Shown one piece after another: positions 8,206-15,638 of a stretch of DNA of 54,897 nucleotides (the first letter of the stretch is position 1; the number at the start of each line of letters is the position of its first letter). Source of the DNA: Bacteroidales bacterium. GTDB lineage: Bacteria; Bacteroidota; Bacteroidia; Bacteroidales; UBA932. The notes beneath the pieces are model-generated. The model searched no databases, was not told where the DNA came from, and saw nothing but the letters and a program-made list of their open reading frames with translations. The translations under genes were made by a program, and so were the position numbers. The stretch is taken from contig JAGCDF010000077.1 of NCBI GenBank assembly GCA_017651225.1, positions 1 through 54,897 of the forward strand, in the 5' to 3' direction.

Positions 8206-8877
8206 CTATTCTGCGATGGCCTTTCCGGCTCCCCAGGCTTTGCCGACGACATCGCCGAGGGCGCGGTAGCACATTCCGGCGGCATCGAAGACAATGGGCT
8301 TGAGTTTGGCAAGATCCACCTTGCCGTCGGTGAGGATGCACTCATCGGCGCTCTGGTTGATGATTTCTCCGATCAGCATGCCGTCCTCGAAACTGACCAC
8401 CTTGCACTCGAGCGTCAGCGGATACTCATTGATAATGGGCGCGTTGACGTTGGGGCTGGGGGTAACCGTAAAGCCGGCCTTGGCCACTTTGTCGGGCACA
8501 TTGTTGCCGCTCACCAGGCCGAAGTAATCAGATTCGACCACAGTACGCTCGTCGGCGAAGCTGATGGTGAAGGCGCCGGTCTTTTCAAGGTTGTCGGTGG
8601 TCTTGTGCTTGGAAAGGCTGATGACGATCTGGTTAGCGTCGAGCTGTCCGGCCCAGGCGGCCATCATCACGTCGGGAGTCTTGTTCTCGTCCCAGGTGGC
8701 GATCATCACGCACGGCTGGGGCGTGGTGACGAGGGCGTGGCTGGCGCCGAAGTTCTTGCGGCCCGTCACTTCCTGGAGGGTTTCGTTGGTTGTCATATCT
8801 TGGGTGTTGTTATTGTTGGTATTACAGCCTGCAAGCATTGCCAATGCCGCCAGGCAAACAGTGTAGATCTTTTTCAT
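8206..8877 (-). CDS. Flavin reductase-like protein carrying a lipoprotein signal
   Basis: A 223-residue protein. Residues 1-18 look like a lipoprotein signal with lipobox LAGC (Cys18), followed by an Asn/Thr-rich linker. The rest is an FMN-binding split-barrel (DIM6/NTAB, flavin reductase) domain with the motif SHALVTTPQPCVMIATW and MAAWAGQL. Family members bind FMN and reduce flavin with NAD(P)H, normally in the cytoplasm; a lipid-anchored form is unusual. It lies 4 bases after the PPOX-like gene, in an operon with DoxX, so a membrane-linked redox role is likely (inference). Confidence 0.85.
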   Translation of the reverse strand: MKKIYTVCLAALAMLAGCNTNNNNTQDMTTNETLQEVTGRKNFGASHALVTTPQPCVMIATWDENKTPDVMMAAWAGQLDANQIVISLSKHKTTDNLEKTGAFTISFADERTVVESDYFGLVSGNNVPDKVAKAGFTVTPSPNVNAPIINEYPLTLECKVVSFEDGMLIGEIINQSADECILTDGKVDLAKLKPIVFDAAGMCYRALGDVVGKAWGAGKAIAE

Positions 8878-8881
8878 ACGC

Positions 8882-9280
8882 CTAGAACTGCACGGTTTCT
8901 ACGGGCTCCATCATCTTGAAGAAGGTCGCGGTCGCGTCGGCGAGGTAGTACATAACACCGTTCTCGCCGTTCTCGCCCAGGGCGGGCTTCAGCACGGGCA
9001 TCTTCTCGATGAGGGCCTTCTGGGTCTCGGGACGGTTGTCTTCGACCAGTCGGCACGCGATGCGGAGCGTCATCCCCTTGAAGGCGCAGAGCTCGGCCTT
9101 GGGATTGGCGGCAATCTGCCTGGTGGCGTTGGTCTGGCCGAAGGCCATGATGTAGATCTTGTCCTCGAAGAGCATCATGGCTCCGTAAGGACGCACGCGG
9201 GGCTGGTCTCCCTCGACGGTGGCCAGATAGAAGGTCCCTGCGTTCTGCAGGAAATCGAATACTTTGTTAACGGGTTCCAT
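8882..9280 (-). CDS. Pyridoxamine 5'-phosphate oxidase-like flavoprotein
   Basis: A 132-residue split-barrel protein, MEPVNKVFDFLQNAGTFYLAT at the start, with the family pattern RVRPYGAMMLFEDKIYI and FKGMTLRIACRLVED. Such small PPOX-fold proteins bind FMN, F420 or haem and often have unknown substrates. I chose the ATG at 9280 because it gives the standard N-terminus; the upstream open codons overlap the DoxX gene. Seven bases separate it from DoxX. Confidence 0.85.
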   Translation of the reverse strand: MEPVNKVFDFLQNAGTFYLATVEGDQPRVRPYGAMMLFEDKIYIMAFGQTNATRQIAANPKAELCAFKGMTLRIACRLVEDNRPETQKALIEKMPVLKPALGENGENGVMYYLADATATFFKMMEPVETVQF

Positions 9281-9287
9281 AAGCGTT

Positions 9288-9740
9288 TTATTTGTTTTTG
9301 ATGAATAATCCTTTACATGCCTTCCACCAGGTCTTGAGGGTGGCCCAGCCACCGGTGGTCCACAGGGCGAGGCAGATGAGTACCGGCTGGAAGAAGAGAC
9401 GGATCAGACGGGCCTGGTCCGTGTCGAGACCGAAGGCGTTGATGTGCTCAACATATTGGTTGATGTTACCGGGGAAGATGAGTACGTAGAAGATGGCCAG
9501 GGCGGCTCCGGCCCAGCCGGAACGCTCTTTCCAGAGAAGGAGCATGGACAGGCCCAGCAGGATCTCCACGACGCCGGAGGCGAGTACCACAAAGTCCGTG
9601 AAGCCGGGGGAGAACTGAATCCAGACAGGCACCTGGGCCACGAATTCTTCGCGGGCCACGGTGATGTGACTGAATCCCGCAAAGACCATAAACAGTCCCA
9701 GAAGGACTTTACCGATTGCTTTGAAAATTTTGATAATCAT
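9288..9740 (-). CDS. DoxX-family membrane protein
   Basis: A 150-residue protein with four hydrophobic segments (about 9-27, 50-70, 78-98, 112-130) and the family pattern GLFMVFAGFSHI near the N-terminus. DoxX-like proteins are quinone-associated inner-membrane proteins of mostly unclear role, linked to redox homeostasis. It is first in the unit DoxX - PPOX - flavin reductase - GNAT, behind a clear promoter. The AraC gene lies upstream on the same strand and could be its regulator. Confidence 0.85.
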   Translation of the reverse strand: MIIKIFKAIGKVLLGLFMVFAGFSHITVAREEFVAQVPVWIQFSPGFTDFVVLASGVVEILLGLSMLLLWKERSGWAGAALAIFYVLIFPGNINQYVEHINAFGLDTDQARLIRLFFQPVLICLALWTTGGWATLKTWWKACKGLFIKNK

Positions 9741-9772
9741 ATGTTTTCTGTGTTTTTATATCGTTCACGATA

Positions 9773-9803
9773 CAAATATAGGGCTTATTTTTGAAACTGC
9801 AAA
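9773..9803 (-). promoter_or_regulatory. Promoter of the DoxX-PPOX-flavin reductase-GNAT operon
   Basis: On the minus strand TTTG (9800-9803), a 19-base spacer and TATATTTG (9773-9780) give both Bacteroidetes sigma elements, 33 bases upstream of the DoxX start. Confidence 0.7.
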
Positions 9804-9844
9804 AAAAACTTATCCCCGACATTCCGCAACTGCCTGTTCTGCCG

Positions 9845-9949
9845 GCGTGTCTGCGGCCGGAATGGAAGATAATAGGTCCGGTGGCCGATATCCGTTCCGC
9901 TTCCGCGGCCATCCGGTCGTATCCCGATTTGGACTTGATCTTTGCCGAT
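9845..9949 (+). pseudogene. Remnant of a LytTR-type response regulator receiver domain
   Basis: A 35-codon stretch on the plus strand (LRPEWKIIGPVADI, then IRSYPDLDLIFAD) matches the middle of the receiver domain of Bacteroidetes LytTR regulators, where E-W-x-I-x-G-P-V-A-x-I and P-D-L-I-F-A-D-I-Q-L-S-D-G are typical. The preceding phosphoacceptor region and everything after FAD are missing; the reading continues into the antisense of the AraC gene. Hence a gene scrap, not a functional protein. Confidence 0.55.
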
Positions 9950-9963
9950 AAATGGGAATATAT

Positions 9964-10842
9964 CTACAAACTCTTCCGGTACTCCCTGGGGGTAACGCCT
10001 TTCATCCGGAAGAAGAAGCGGCCGAAGGTGGTCGAGTCGGCATAGTTGATTCTTTCTGCGATTTCGTCGATGCTCAAGGTGGTGTTTTCCAGCAGCCAGA
10101 TGGCCTCCATCAGCAACAATCGGTTGATATACTCCACGACGGTTCTCCCGGAGACCTGCCGGACAACCCGGGAGAGATAGGTGGGCGTAACGTTGAGCGC
10201 GTCTGCATAGAATTCAATGCCGTGTTCGTGAACGTAATGTTGCGGAAGCAGGTGTATGAAGTCCATGAACAGTTCTTCCGCTCTTTTTCCGAACTTACCA
10301 TGCTGCGTCCTCTGGGAAAGAATGGACGAGAGGTCCATCAGGAAGAGTGCATATAGATTCTTGATCATTTCCTCGCGCAAGGGATTCTCAGAGACGAGAT
10401 AATCCCCGGCCATGCGAATCAAGGAGTTGAGTCGTGCACTTTCTTCTGGCGAAATATCCACAACGGGTTGACGCATCTCAAAGATGGGAAGCAGCGCCGA
10501 GCGGACGGCATTTCGGATGGATGGCGTCCCTGCGGTAAAGGCTTCGTCGGCTACAAGACAGAGGCAGGCAAAATCTTCGGACACATCCTTCACGCTGATA
10601 GGGAAACCGGGCATATAGATAAATAAGTGGTTTCTTTCTGTCGTTATCTCCCGTCCACTGTAGAGAAGGGTGGAACGGCCTCTCAGGACAATGATAAAAG
10701 CATATGTGGCTACCGTCCCGGGCAGCGTATTCGTGCGCATATACGTTTCCTTGTCAGCCTCAAAGCTTAAGAACTGCCCGTTCCAGTCCCTGTAATGGGC
10801 CTTTCCGTATGCCCCCATCCAGGTGTCCGAGATTGTGTACAT
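9964..10842 (-). CDS. AraC-family transcriptional regulator
   Basis: A 292-residue protein with an N-terminal cupin-like sensing region and a C-terminal AraC DNA-binding domain of two helix-turn-helix motifs. These are DALNVTPTYLSRVVRQVSG and IDEIAERINYADSTTFGRFF, ending in the family tail FRMKGVTPREYRKSL. The ATG at 10842 lies 27 bases downstream of a good -7 box; longer open starts would lie upstream of that promoter. It probably regulates the flavoprotein operon immediately downstream on the same strand or itself; the effector is unknown. Confidence 0.92.
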   Translation of the reverse strand: MYTISDTWMGAYGKAHYRDWNGQFLSFEADKETYMRTNTLPGTVATYAFIIVLRGRSTLLYSGREITTERNHLFIYMPGFPISVKDVSEDFACLCLVADEAFTAGTPSIRNAVRSALLPIFEMRQPVVDISPEESARLNSLIRMAGDYLVSENPLREEMIKNLYALFLMDLSSILSQRTQHGKFGKRAEELFMDFIHLLPQHYVHEHGIEFYADALNVTPTYLSRVVRQVSGRTVVEYINRLLLMEAIWLLENTTLSIDEIAERINYADSTTFGRFFFRMKGVTPREYRKSL

Positions 10843-10869
10843 ATCGTCTTTGTGCTCTACGATGCATTG

Positions 10870-10877
10870 CAAAGATA
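10870..10877 (-). promoter_or_regulatory. -7 box of the AraC-type regulator gene
   Basis: TATCTTTG on the minus strand, 27 bases before the chosen ATG; this position decides the start of the regulator. Confidence 0.6.
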
Positions 10878-10952
10878 CATACAAAAATGAAAAAGTTTCG
10901 TTTCGGTCGGTTATTGTTCCGTCTTGCTCGCATATTCTATTGCTGAAAGACA

Positions 10953-10960
10953 TAACTTTG
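10953..10960 (+). promoter_or_regulatory. -7 box of the ferritin-like gene
   Basis: TAACTTTG matches TAnnTTTG, 27 bases upstream of the ATG at 10988; about 75 bases from the divergent AraC promoter. Confidence 0.55.
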
Positions 10961-10987
10961 CATTATTCACTAAAACCCAATAACGTT

Positions 10988-11449
10988 ATGACAAAAGAAG
11001 AAGCATTGAAACAGTTCGCCTATCTTGGCGCAGTATGGTTCGGCAACAGCAAACAGCATTTCGCCTTCTCGGCCTACGACCGTCTTCAGGGCTGGAATAA
11101 GCTGGCCGATAAGTGGAAGGAAGAAGCAGAAGAGGAGTGGGACGAAGCGGAAGAGGTTCTGAACCGCCTGGTGGAACTCGGCTGCAAGCCCGCCGAACTG
11201 CAGGAGTTGATGAAGACCATCGAATTCCCGTTCTACGATGACCCGAAGCAGCAGATCGAGACGGATTACGAACCCGAAGCCGTAAAGATGCTGAGCGAAC
11301 TGGCGGCCGCCTTCGCCGACGACTATCCCACCCAGAAGCTCATCCAAAAATGGATTGACGGAGAGGTTGAACACATGGCCTGGGAGGCACAGTATCTCTA
11401 TCACATTGAGAAACTCGGTTACGAGAACTTCTTAATCGCAATGATGTAA
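10988..11449 (+). CDS. Ferritin/bacterioferritin-like protein
   Basis: A 153-residue, all-helical, acidic protein. The end (GEVEHMAWEAQYLYHIEKLGYENFLIAMM) closely follows the C-terminal helices of bacterioferritin-like proteins (E..H..W..Q...I..IG..NYL). The second helix (EEEWDEAEEVLNRLVELGCKP) is like the Bfr E..H motif but with Asp where the iron-ligand His is expected. Iron storage or a related di-metal role is possible; the altered ligand makes ordinary ferroxidase activity uncertain. It lies 3 bases before a mini-HTH gene and shares its terminator. Confidence 0.7.
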   Translation: MTKEEALKQFAYLGAVWFGNSKQHFAFSAYDRLQGWNKLADKWKEEAEEEWDEAEEVLNRLVELGCKPAELQELMKTIEFPFYDDPKQQIETDYEPEAVKMLSELAAAFADDYPTQKLIQKWIDGEVEHMAWEAQYLYHIEKLGYENFLIAMM

Positions 11450-11452
11450 GCC

Positions 11453-11629
11453 ATGAAAGAACAAGTATTGAAAGCCATGCGCGAATTCGGCGCACCTGTG
11501 AACGCCGGCAAGATTGCAGAAATCACCGGCCTGGACCGCAAGGACGTGGACAAAGTCTTCGCCGAACTCAAGAAGGAAGGCGCCATCGTCTCTCCCGTCC
11601 GCTGCAAGTGGGAGCCCGCCCAGAAGTAA
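11453..11629 (+). CDS. 58-residue winged-helix-like regulator
   Basis: MKEQVLKAMREFGAPVNAGKIAEITGL starts a compact helix-turn-helix (GKIAEITGLDRKDVDKVFAELKKEGAIVSP), followed by a short basic tail ending WEPAQK. This matches the size and pattern of single-wing HTH proteins that Bacteroidetes carry next to ferritin- or Fe-S-related genes. Start codon lies 3 bases after the ferritin-like stop, so the two are co-transcribed. It may be a DNA-binding partner for regulating the pair; the target is unknown. Confidence 0.75.
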   Translation: MKEQVLKAMREFGAPVNAGKIAEITGLDRKDVDKVFAELKKEGAIVSPVRCKWEPAQK

Positions 11630-11650
11630 GTATTCCAAGGCATATTACAA

Positions 11651-11690
11651 CAATCCCGACTATCTCAAAAAGATGGCCGGGATTGTTTAT
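11651..11690 (+). terminator. Intrinsic terminator after the ferritin/HTH pair
   Basis: CAATCCCG/CGGGATTG arms (11651-11658 and 11678-11685) with inner pairing ATCT/AGAT, then TTTATTATTT. Probably also ends minus-strand transcripts. Confidence 0.7.
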
Positions 11691-11758
11691 TATTTCTTCT
11701 TTGCCCAGGTGTTGGCCAGGATGACCAGAATGGCCGCAACAATAATCAGTACAATCAT
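11690..11758 (-). CDS. Putative 22-residue single-helix membrane peptide
   Basis: ATG to TAA encodes MIVLIIVAAILVILANTWAK plus two Lys: one transmembrane helix followed by a positively charged tail. It starts 12 bases after the stop of the TfoX-like gene on the same strand and ends at the terminator hairpin. Length and composition resemble regulatory or toxin-like membrane micropeptides, but a frame of this size can arise by chance; nothing proves translation. Confidence 0.3.
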   Translation of the reverse strand: MIVLIIVAAILVILANTWAKKK

Positions 11759-11770
11759 ATTAATCCGAAT

Positions 11771-12457
11771 TTACTTTGCCGCCTCCAGGTCGCTTCGCTC
11801 ATAGCGGTGGCTTCCCGGTTGCAATTTCTTCCAGTGCCAACACTTGATTGCATCGTCCAGAGATGCGCCTTCGTTGTCCGCAAAGAAGTCGCGGACATAT
11901 TGGTTGTATTCAAACTGGGGCCAGATTTCGGTGGGATGCTCCAGCGTCTTGTAGGCTTCCACGGCATCTCCGTAAGTCTTTCCGGCATTCTCATGCAGCC
12001 ATTTCTGGAACTCTACTTTGAAGTGGAATCCCTTGCCCAGGTGCTGCTGAAAGAAAGCCCTGAGTTCTTGTGAGCAGACAACGCCGTGTGGAATAAGCTC
12101 ATCCAGCGAGGCCGGAACATGCTTTTTCGTTTCAAGCATCGGATTCTTCTTCGCTTTCGGCTTCGGCAGGGCGGGTAGCGTCGTCTTGATGATGGCTGTC
12201 AGGTAGTCCCGATCATCCACGTCGTCGATCTGGAAATGTTCCTTGGCTCCGGGATACGGAGAACGCATCACCACTTCCTTCAATTGCGCTGCGCCTTGAT
12301 AGGTGGGCTTGATAAACAGGTTATTGTCGCAGATAAGGCCGAAGAGGATACCATCACAATAGATGCAATAGTCTCCCATCATCTTCTTTGCGGCTATCTC
12401 CCCAGCGCCCGAGCACTGATCAACGATATACTGTACGAAATCTGCGTTACTTGCCAT
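11771..12457 (-). CDS. TfoX N-terminal domain protein with a C-terminal DUF6434-like domain
   Basis: A 228-residue protein. Residues 1-105 match the TfoX N-terminal domain (ADFVQYIVDQCSGAG, KKMMGDYCIYCDG, FIKPT). After a Pro/Lys-rich linker, the C-terminal 110 residues carry FEYNQYVRDFFADN and CWHWKKLQPGSHRYE, a pattern I associate with DUF6434. TfoX proteins are competence regulators in some Proteobacteria; in Bacteroidetes the role is unknown. The start at 12457 is preceded by a promoter, so longer frames are discarded. Confidence 0.8.
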   Translation of the reverse strand: MASNADFVQYIVDQCSGAGEIAAKKMMGDYCIYCDGILFGLICDNNLFIKPTYQGAAQLKEVVMRSPYPGAKEHFQIDDVDDRDYLTAIIKTTLPALPKPKAKKNPMLETKKHVPASLDELIPHGVVCSQELRAFFQQHLGKGFHFKVEFQKWLHENAGKTYGDAVEAYKTLEHPTEIWPQFEYNQYVRDFFADNEGASLDDAIKCWHWKKLQPGSHRYERSDLEAAK

Positions 12458-12477
12458 ACAAAACCCGATAGTCTTAA

Positions 12478-12485
12478 CAAATATA
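12478..12485 (-). promoter_or_regulatory. -7 box of the TfoX-like gene
   Basis: TATATTTG on the minus strand, 20 bases upstream of the ATG at 12457. Confidence 0.6.
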
Positions 12486-12512
12486 ACTATTATTCTGCTT
12501 CGACCAAACGGT

Positions 12513-13190
12513 CTACAAACGCCCGACGCACCAGGCGAATGCGCGGGCCAGGCGGCCTTCGTTGTCGGTGAAATGATTGCCGGGCTCCCAGACCAGCGTG
12601 CAGCGCTCCGGCCCCAGTTGCTGCTGTAGCAAAGCATGCTGCGCGCGGATGCCGTCGCCGACCCGGGCGATGGCCTGGTTCCGCACATGCTCCTCCCGCT
12701 CGCCGAGGCTCAGATAGACCGCCTCGGCCAGCGTCGGATGTTGCTCGCTGAAGGCCTGCCAGTCCCGGATCCATACCGACGGGGAGGCCGCCGCCACGGC
12801 GCGGAAGCTGTCCGTCTGGGCTGCCGCCCACAGGGAGAAGAGCCCGCCCAGCGAATAGCCGCCGATCACGGCGGTGAGGTCTCCGAACCGCTCCCGCAAG
12901 GTGGGAAATAGGGACAGCAGCACGTACTGCAGCGTCTCCTGGCCGTGCCCGCCAGCTTCTGCCTCGCGGGAAATGTTCCCGTCCGGCCAGGGCATCAGGT
13001 CGACAATCCAGTCTTCGACCTCAAATGCCGCCAGCACAAAAGAGGAAGGGGAGAGCGCAGCGATCTGCGCGGCCTCGGCTTCCAGCGTCGCGGTCTCGTG
13101 CCGCGCCGACGGCTGAACCAGCAGGCACGCCGGGCGTTCCGACCCGAAAAGCCGGCACGGCCGTCCGCCTATTTCCTGCTCCTCGATCAC
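12513..13190 (-). CDS. Putative alpha/beta-hydrolase esterase
   Basis: A 225-residue protein with nucleophile motif GYSLGG (near residue 113), a following SPSVW turn as in IroE/Fes-like esterases, and a late GNHF motif likely holding the catalytic His. No signal peptide. It starts with GTG, overlapping the stop of the C1 peptidase gene (GTGA), so the two are translationally coupled. The substrate is unknown; the fold suggests acyl or peptide-ester hydrolysis. Confidence 0.82.
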   Translation of the reverse strand: MIEEQEIGGRPCRLFGSERPACLLVQPSARHETATLEAEAAQIAALSPSSFVLAAFEVEDWIVDLMPWPDGNISREAEAGGHGQETLQYVLLSLFPTLRERFGDLTAVIGGYSLGGLFSLWAAAQTDSFRAVAAASPSVWIRDWQAFSEQHPTLAEAVYLSLGEREEHVRNQAIARVGDGIRAQHALLQQQLGPERCTLVWEPGNHFTDNEGRLARAFAWCVGRL

Positions 13191-14323
13191 TTCCCGCTCA
13201 CTTCTTTCCGCAGGCTCCTCGGCAAAGCATTCCGATTCAGGAACAGGTAGGTCGTGTTCAAGGCCATATAATCGCGCGACATATACCAGATGCCATGATA
13301 GGCTCCGTAGTCGCCCCAGGAGTTCTTTACCAGATAGTAGGGCTTGCCCTGCTCATCAAGGGCCTTCCCATAAATGAGCATCACGTGGTCGTACGTGAAA
13401 TCCCAGTTGTCCCACTGCTGCTGCCGTAGCTCCTGGGTGGGCACGACGCCGTCCGGCAGCATCGCCAGGCCTTCCTTCCGCAGGAAATCGCCCGACACAT
13501 CGCCGCCCCAGGCTACCGTATACCCCGCATCCAGGGCCTTGTCCAACACCGCCATCAACTGCTCAATTGGGATGTTGTAACTGGGCCTCAGCCGCCATTT
13601 GTAGGGGGCCTCGATCACGAACCACTGGTTGAAAGGATGATGCAAATAACTGGTCAGGCTCACATAGTCGTCCGGATTAATCCCCAGGCTCTCGGCAAAA
13701 GAAAGGGGCGTGTAGGTCTTTCCTTCGAAGACGAAAGAATCCGGGCACTTCCCGAGATACTTGTCGATCACATCCTGCACGTCTTTCTGCCAGTTCGCTC
13801 TCGGTGCTTCGACTCTTAACGGGGCGTGCTCTTCGGTCGTATACCGGTTCAGCTCCGGCTTGCCTTCCGCCCAGACGATGCCGCTCACCAGGCGCTCCAA
13901 CTCAGGGAAGAATACATTGAAATTGGCCAGCGAATCGCCCGTCATCGACCCAGGGGCGGGCATGGCGTCCTCCGGACAAATCCCGTGCTTGCGGATCACC
14001 TCAAGCACGTCATCGCAGGAACCGCCCTCGGAGATCTGGCTGTAGCCATGCATGCGGACATAGTGCGTGGCATTGTCCATATAATCCTTGCTCACCACAA
14101 ACATTTCGCAAAGATCATAGGTCTTGCCCGTCTTCCGCAGAATCTCGCTCTCCAGGTAGCCCAGCGTGCCATAGTCCCAGCAAGTGCCGCTGCGGTACTG
14201 ATTCTTTATGCTGGTAATCGGAAGCTCCTTGACGGTCGTGAACGTTTTCGTGCTCTGTGCTGACGCGCCCACGGCAATCAGCACGAATGTGATCATGGTT
14301 ATCAGTTTCTTCATAAATCGCAT
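13187..14323 (-). CDS. Secreted papain-like (C1/C1B) cysteine peptidase
   Basis: A 378-residue protein with a signal peptide (cleavage near ASA, 22). The bleomycin-hydrolase/aminopeptidase C signature is present: Gln42 and Cys48 in NQYRSGTCWDYG, His313 in YDHVMLI, Asn334 in VKNSWG, so the catalytic set is complete. The C1B family are bleomycin hydrolases with aminopeptidase activity; here export to the periplasm is predicted. The first Met (14323) or the fourth residue (14314) could be the start. Coupled to the downstream esterase. Confidence 0.93.
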   Translation of the reverse strand: MRFMKKLITMITFVLIAVGASAQSTKTFTTVKELPITSIKNQYRSGTCWDYGTLGYLESEILRKTGKTYDLCEMFVVSKDYMDNATHYVRMHGYSQISEGGSCDDVLEVIRKHGICPEDAMPAPGSMTGDSLANFNVFFPELERLVSGIVWAEGKPELNRYTTEEHAPLRVEAPRANWQKDVQDVIDKYLGKCPDSFVFEGKTYTPLSFAESLGINPDDYVSLTSYLHHPFNQWFVIEAPYKWRLRPSYNIPIEQLMAVLDKALDAGYTVAWGGDVSGDFLRKEGLAMLPDGVVPTQELRQQQWDNWDFTYDHVMLIYGKALDEQGKPYYLVKNSWGDYGAYHGIWYMSRDYMALNTTYLFLNRNALPRSLRKEVSGK

Positions 14324-14346
14324 GGATTAATCTCGATTTGTCGAAT

Positions 14347-14354
14347 CAAAGATA
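14347..14354 (-). promoter_or_regulatory. -7 box of the C1 peptidase-esterase unit
   Basis: TATCTTTG on the minus strand, 23 bases upstream of the start. Confidence 0.6.
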
Positions 14355-14420
14355 AGCAATTTGCTCAGTCGTTGTCATCCAGCTGGAAGATGACATCGAC
14401 CGGCTTGCCGAAGTGCGAAT

Positions 14421-14606
14421 CTACTTGCCGGAGTCCTTCCTTTTTTGGTAGAAATAATTCCAACCCTCAAAGGCGAAACCGAAGAGCGTGCCGGAGATCA
14501 GGTATTTCCAGACGCTGCCTATTTCGTTGAAGATGGCATCGAAGGCCAGGGTCAGGCCCATGAAGATGAGGGCCGACACGATGGATTTGATGAGATACTC
14601 TTTCAT
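14421..14606 (-). CDS. Small membrane protein coupled to an acyltransferase
   Basis: A 61-residue protein with two hydrophobic segments (about 7-25 and 31-50) and a Lys-rich tail. Its ATG overlaps the stop of the acyltransferase gene (ATGA), so it is translated with it. No family recognised; it may be an accessory to the acyltransferase, which is inference. Confidence 0.65.
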   Translation of the reverse strand: MKEYLIKSIVSALIFMGLTLAFDAIFNEIGSVWKYLISGTLFGFAFEGWNYFYQKRKDSGK

Positions 14607-15625
14607 ATTACTTTGTTAATTCCGGGAATCAGTCGCAGCAGCCAGGTCAGCGTGAAGGCCAGCACCGTCGTGACGGCACCGATGAAGAAGAATTTGCCGA
14701 AGGCGCCCATCCAGACGGTGTCCGTGGCGAACTGGAGGACCAGCATCAGCGGCATGTGGAAGATGTAGGCGCCGTACGACTGGGCGGCGCACCATTGCTT
14801 GAAGCCGCTGGTGCCGTTGTCGCAGCGGCGGAACAGCCAGAGCAGGCCGGCGCAGAGGAAGACGCACAGCAGGGATTCGTAGAAGCCGAACCAGCGCCAG
14901 ACGAAGGCGCTCCATGCACCGTCGCCGCGCAGGTAGATGCCCAGGGCGAAGAGGACGCCGAGGCCGAGCGACGCGGCGCCGAGGCGGTCGCTCATCCGTT
15001 CCAGCCAGTTGAAGCGCCGGGCCAGGATGCCCAGCACGAACAGCATCACGTATTGCAGGTAATGGGCGGGCTCCATCGGCAGGGGAATGATGCCGAAAGG
15101 CCAGATCCAGTGGTCCTGCGGGCTCACCTGGCGGATGAAGAAGCTGCCGGTGCCCATCACCAACCCAATCAGGAGTAGTGCCCACCAGGTCGGTTGCTGC
15201 TCGCGGCTGCGGACCGGCGGGAAGAAGCGCCGGTACAGTGCGTAGAGCAGGCAGAACACGAGCAGGCTCTCGACGAACCACATGTGCCCGGTCTCGAACT
15301 TACCCGAAAGGACGGACAGGATCGTGCCCATCACCAGCCAGGGGATGCCCAACCGGATCAGCTTCTTGCGGACGAAGGTCTTGCCGCCGTTCTTGTCGTA
15401 GCTGGTCGGAACGAAATAGCCGGAAATCAGGAAATATAGCCCCATGAAGAAGCCGGCGTTCACGCTGAAGAAATTTCCCAGCCAGGGGAGGAACTCCGCC
15501 GGATTGCTCGGCGTATACGCCCAACCCCCGCCGGTGCCATAGGCCTGCCCGGCGTGGTGGAAGATCACGAGGACGGTCAACCAGACCTTCAGGTTGTCGA
15601 GATAGTATTGTCTGCTGCTTGTCAT
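14603..15625 (-). CDS. Acyltransferase family 3 membrane protein
   Basis: A 340-residue polytopic protein with about ten hydrophobic helices. The N-terminus YLDNLKVWLTVLVIFHHAGQAYG holds the typical acyltransferase-3 motif with catalytic His. Related proteins O-acetylate cell-surface glycans. A TTG four codons upstream is less likely than the ATG at 15625. It lies 13 bases after the GNAT gene in a four-gene run. The acceptor is unknown. Confidence 0.9.
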   Translation of the reverse strand: MTSSRQYYLDNLKVWLTVLVIFHHAGQAYGTGGGWAYTPSNPAEFLPWLGNFFSVNAGFFMGLYFLISGYFVPTSYDKNGGKTFVRKKLIRLGIPWLVMGTILSVLSGKFETGHMWFVESLLVFCLLYALYRRFFPPVRSREQQPTWWALLLIGLVMGTGSFFIRQVSPQDHWIWPFGIIPLPMEPAHYLQYVMLFVLGILARRFNWLERMSDRLGAASLGLGVLFALGIYLRGDGAWSAFVWRWFGFYESLLCVFLCAGLLWLFRRCDNGTSGFKQWCAAQSYGAYIFHMPLMLVLQFATDTVWMGAFGKFFFIGAVTTVLAFTLTWLLRLIPGINKVI

Positions 15626-15638
15626 TTCGCAAGCCAAG

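Noticed and set aside
9721-10045. An intact small gene between DoxX and AraC on the plus strand
   Set aside because: Only the central 35 codons resemble a protein family; the ends run through a promoter and the antisense of AraC, so it is called a remnant.
14365-14463. A short minus-strand tail reading RQVDSHFGKPVDVIFQLDDND and a stop, after the 61-residue membrane gene
   Set aside because: It looks protein-like and could be a gene remnant or frameshifted extension, but at about 30 codons with an upstream stop I cannot support it.
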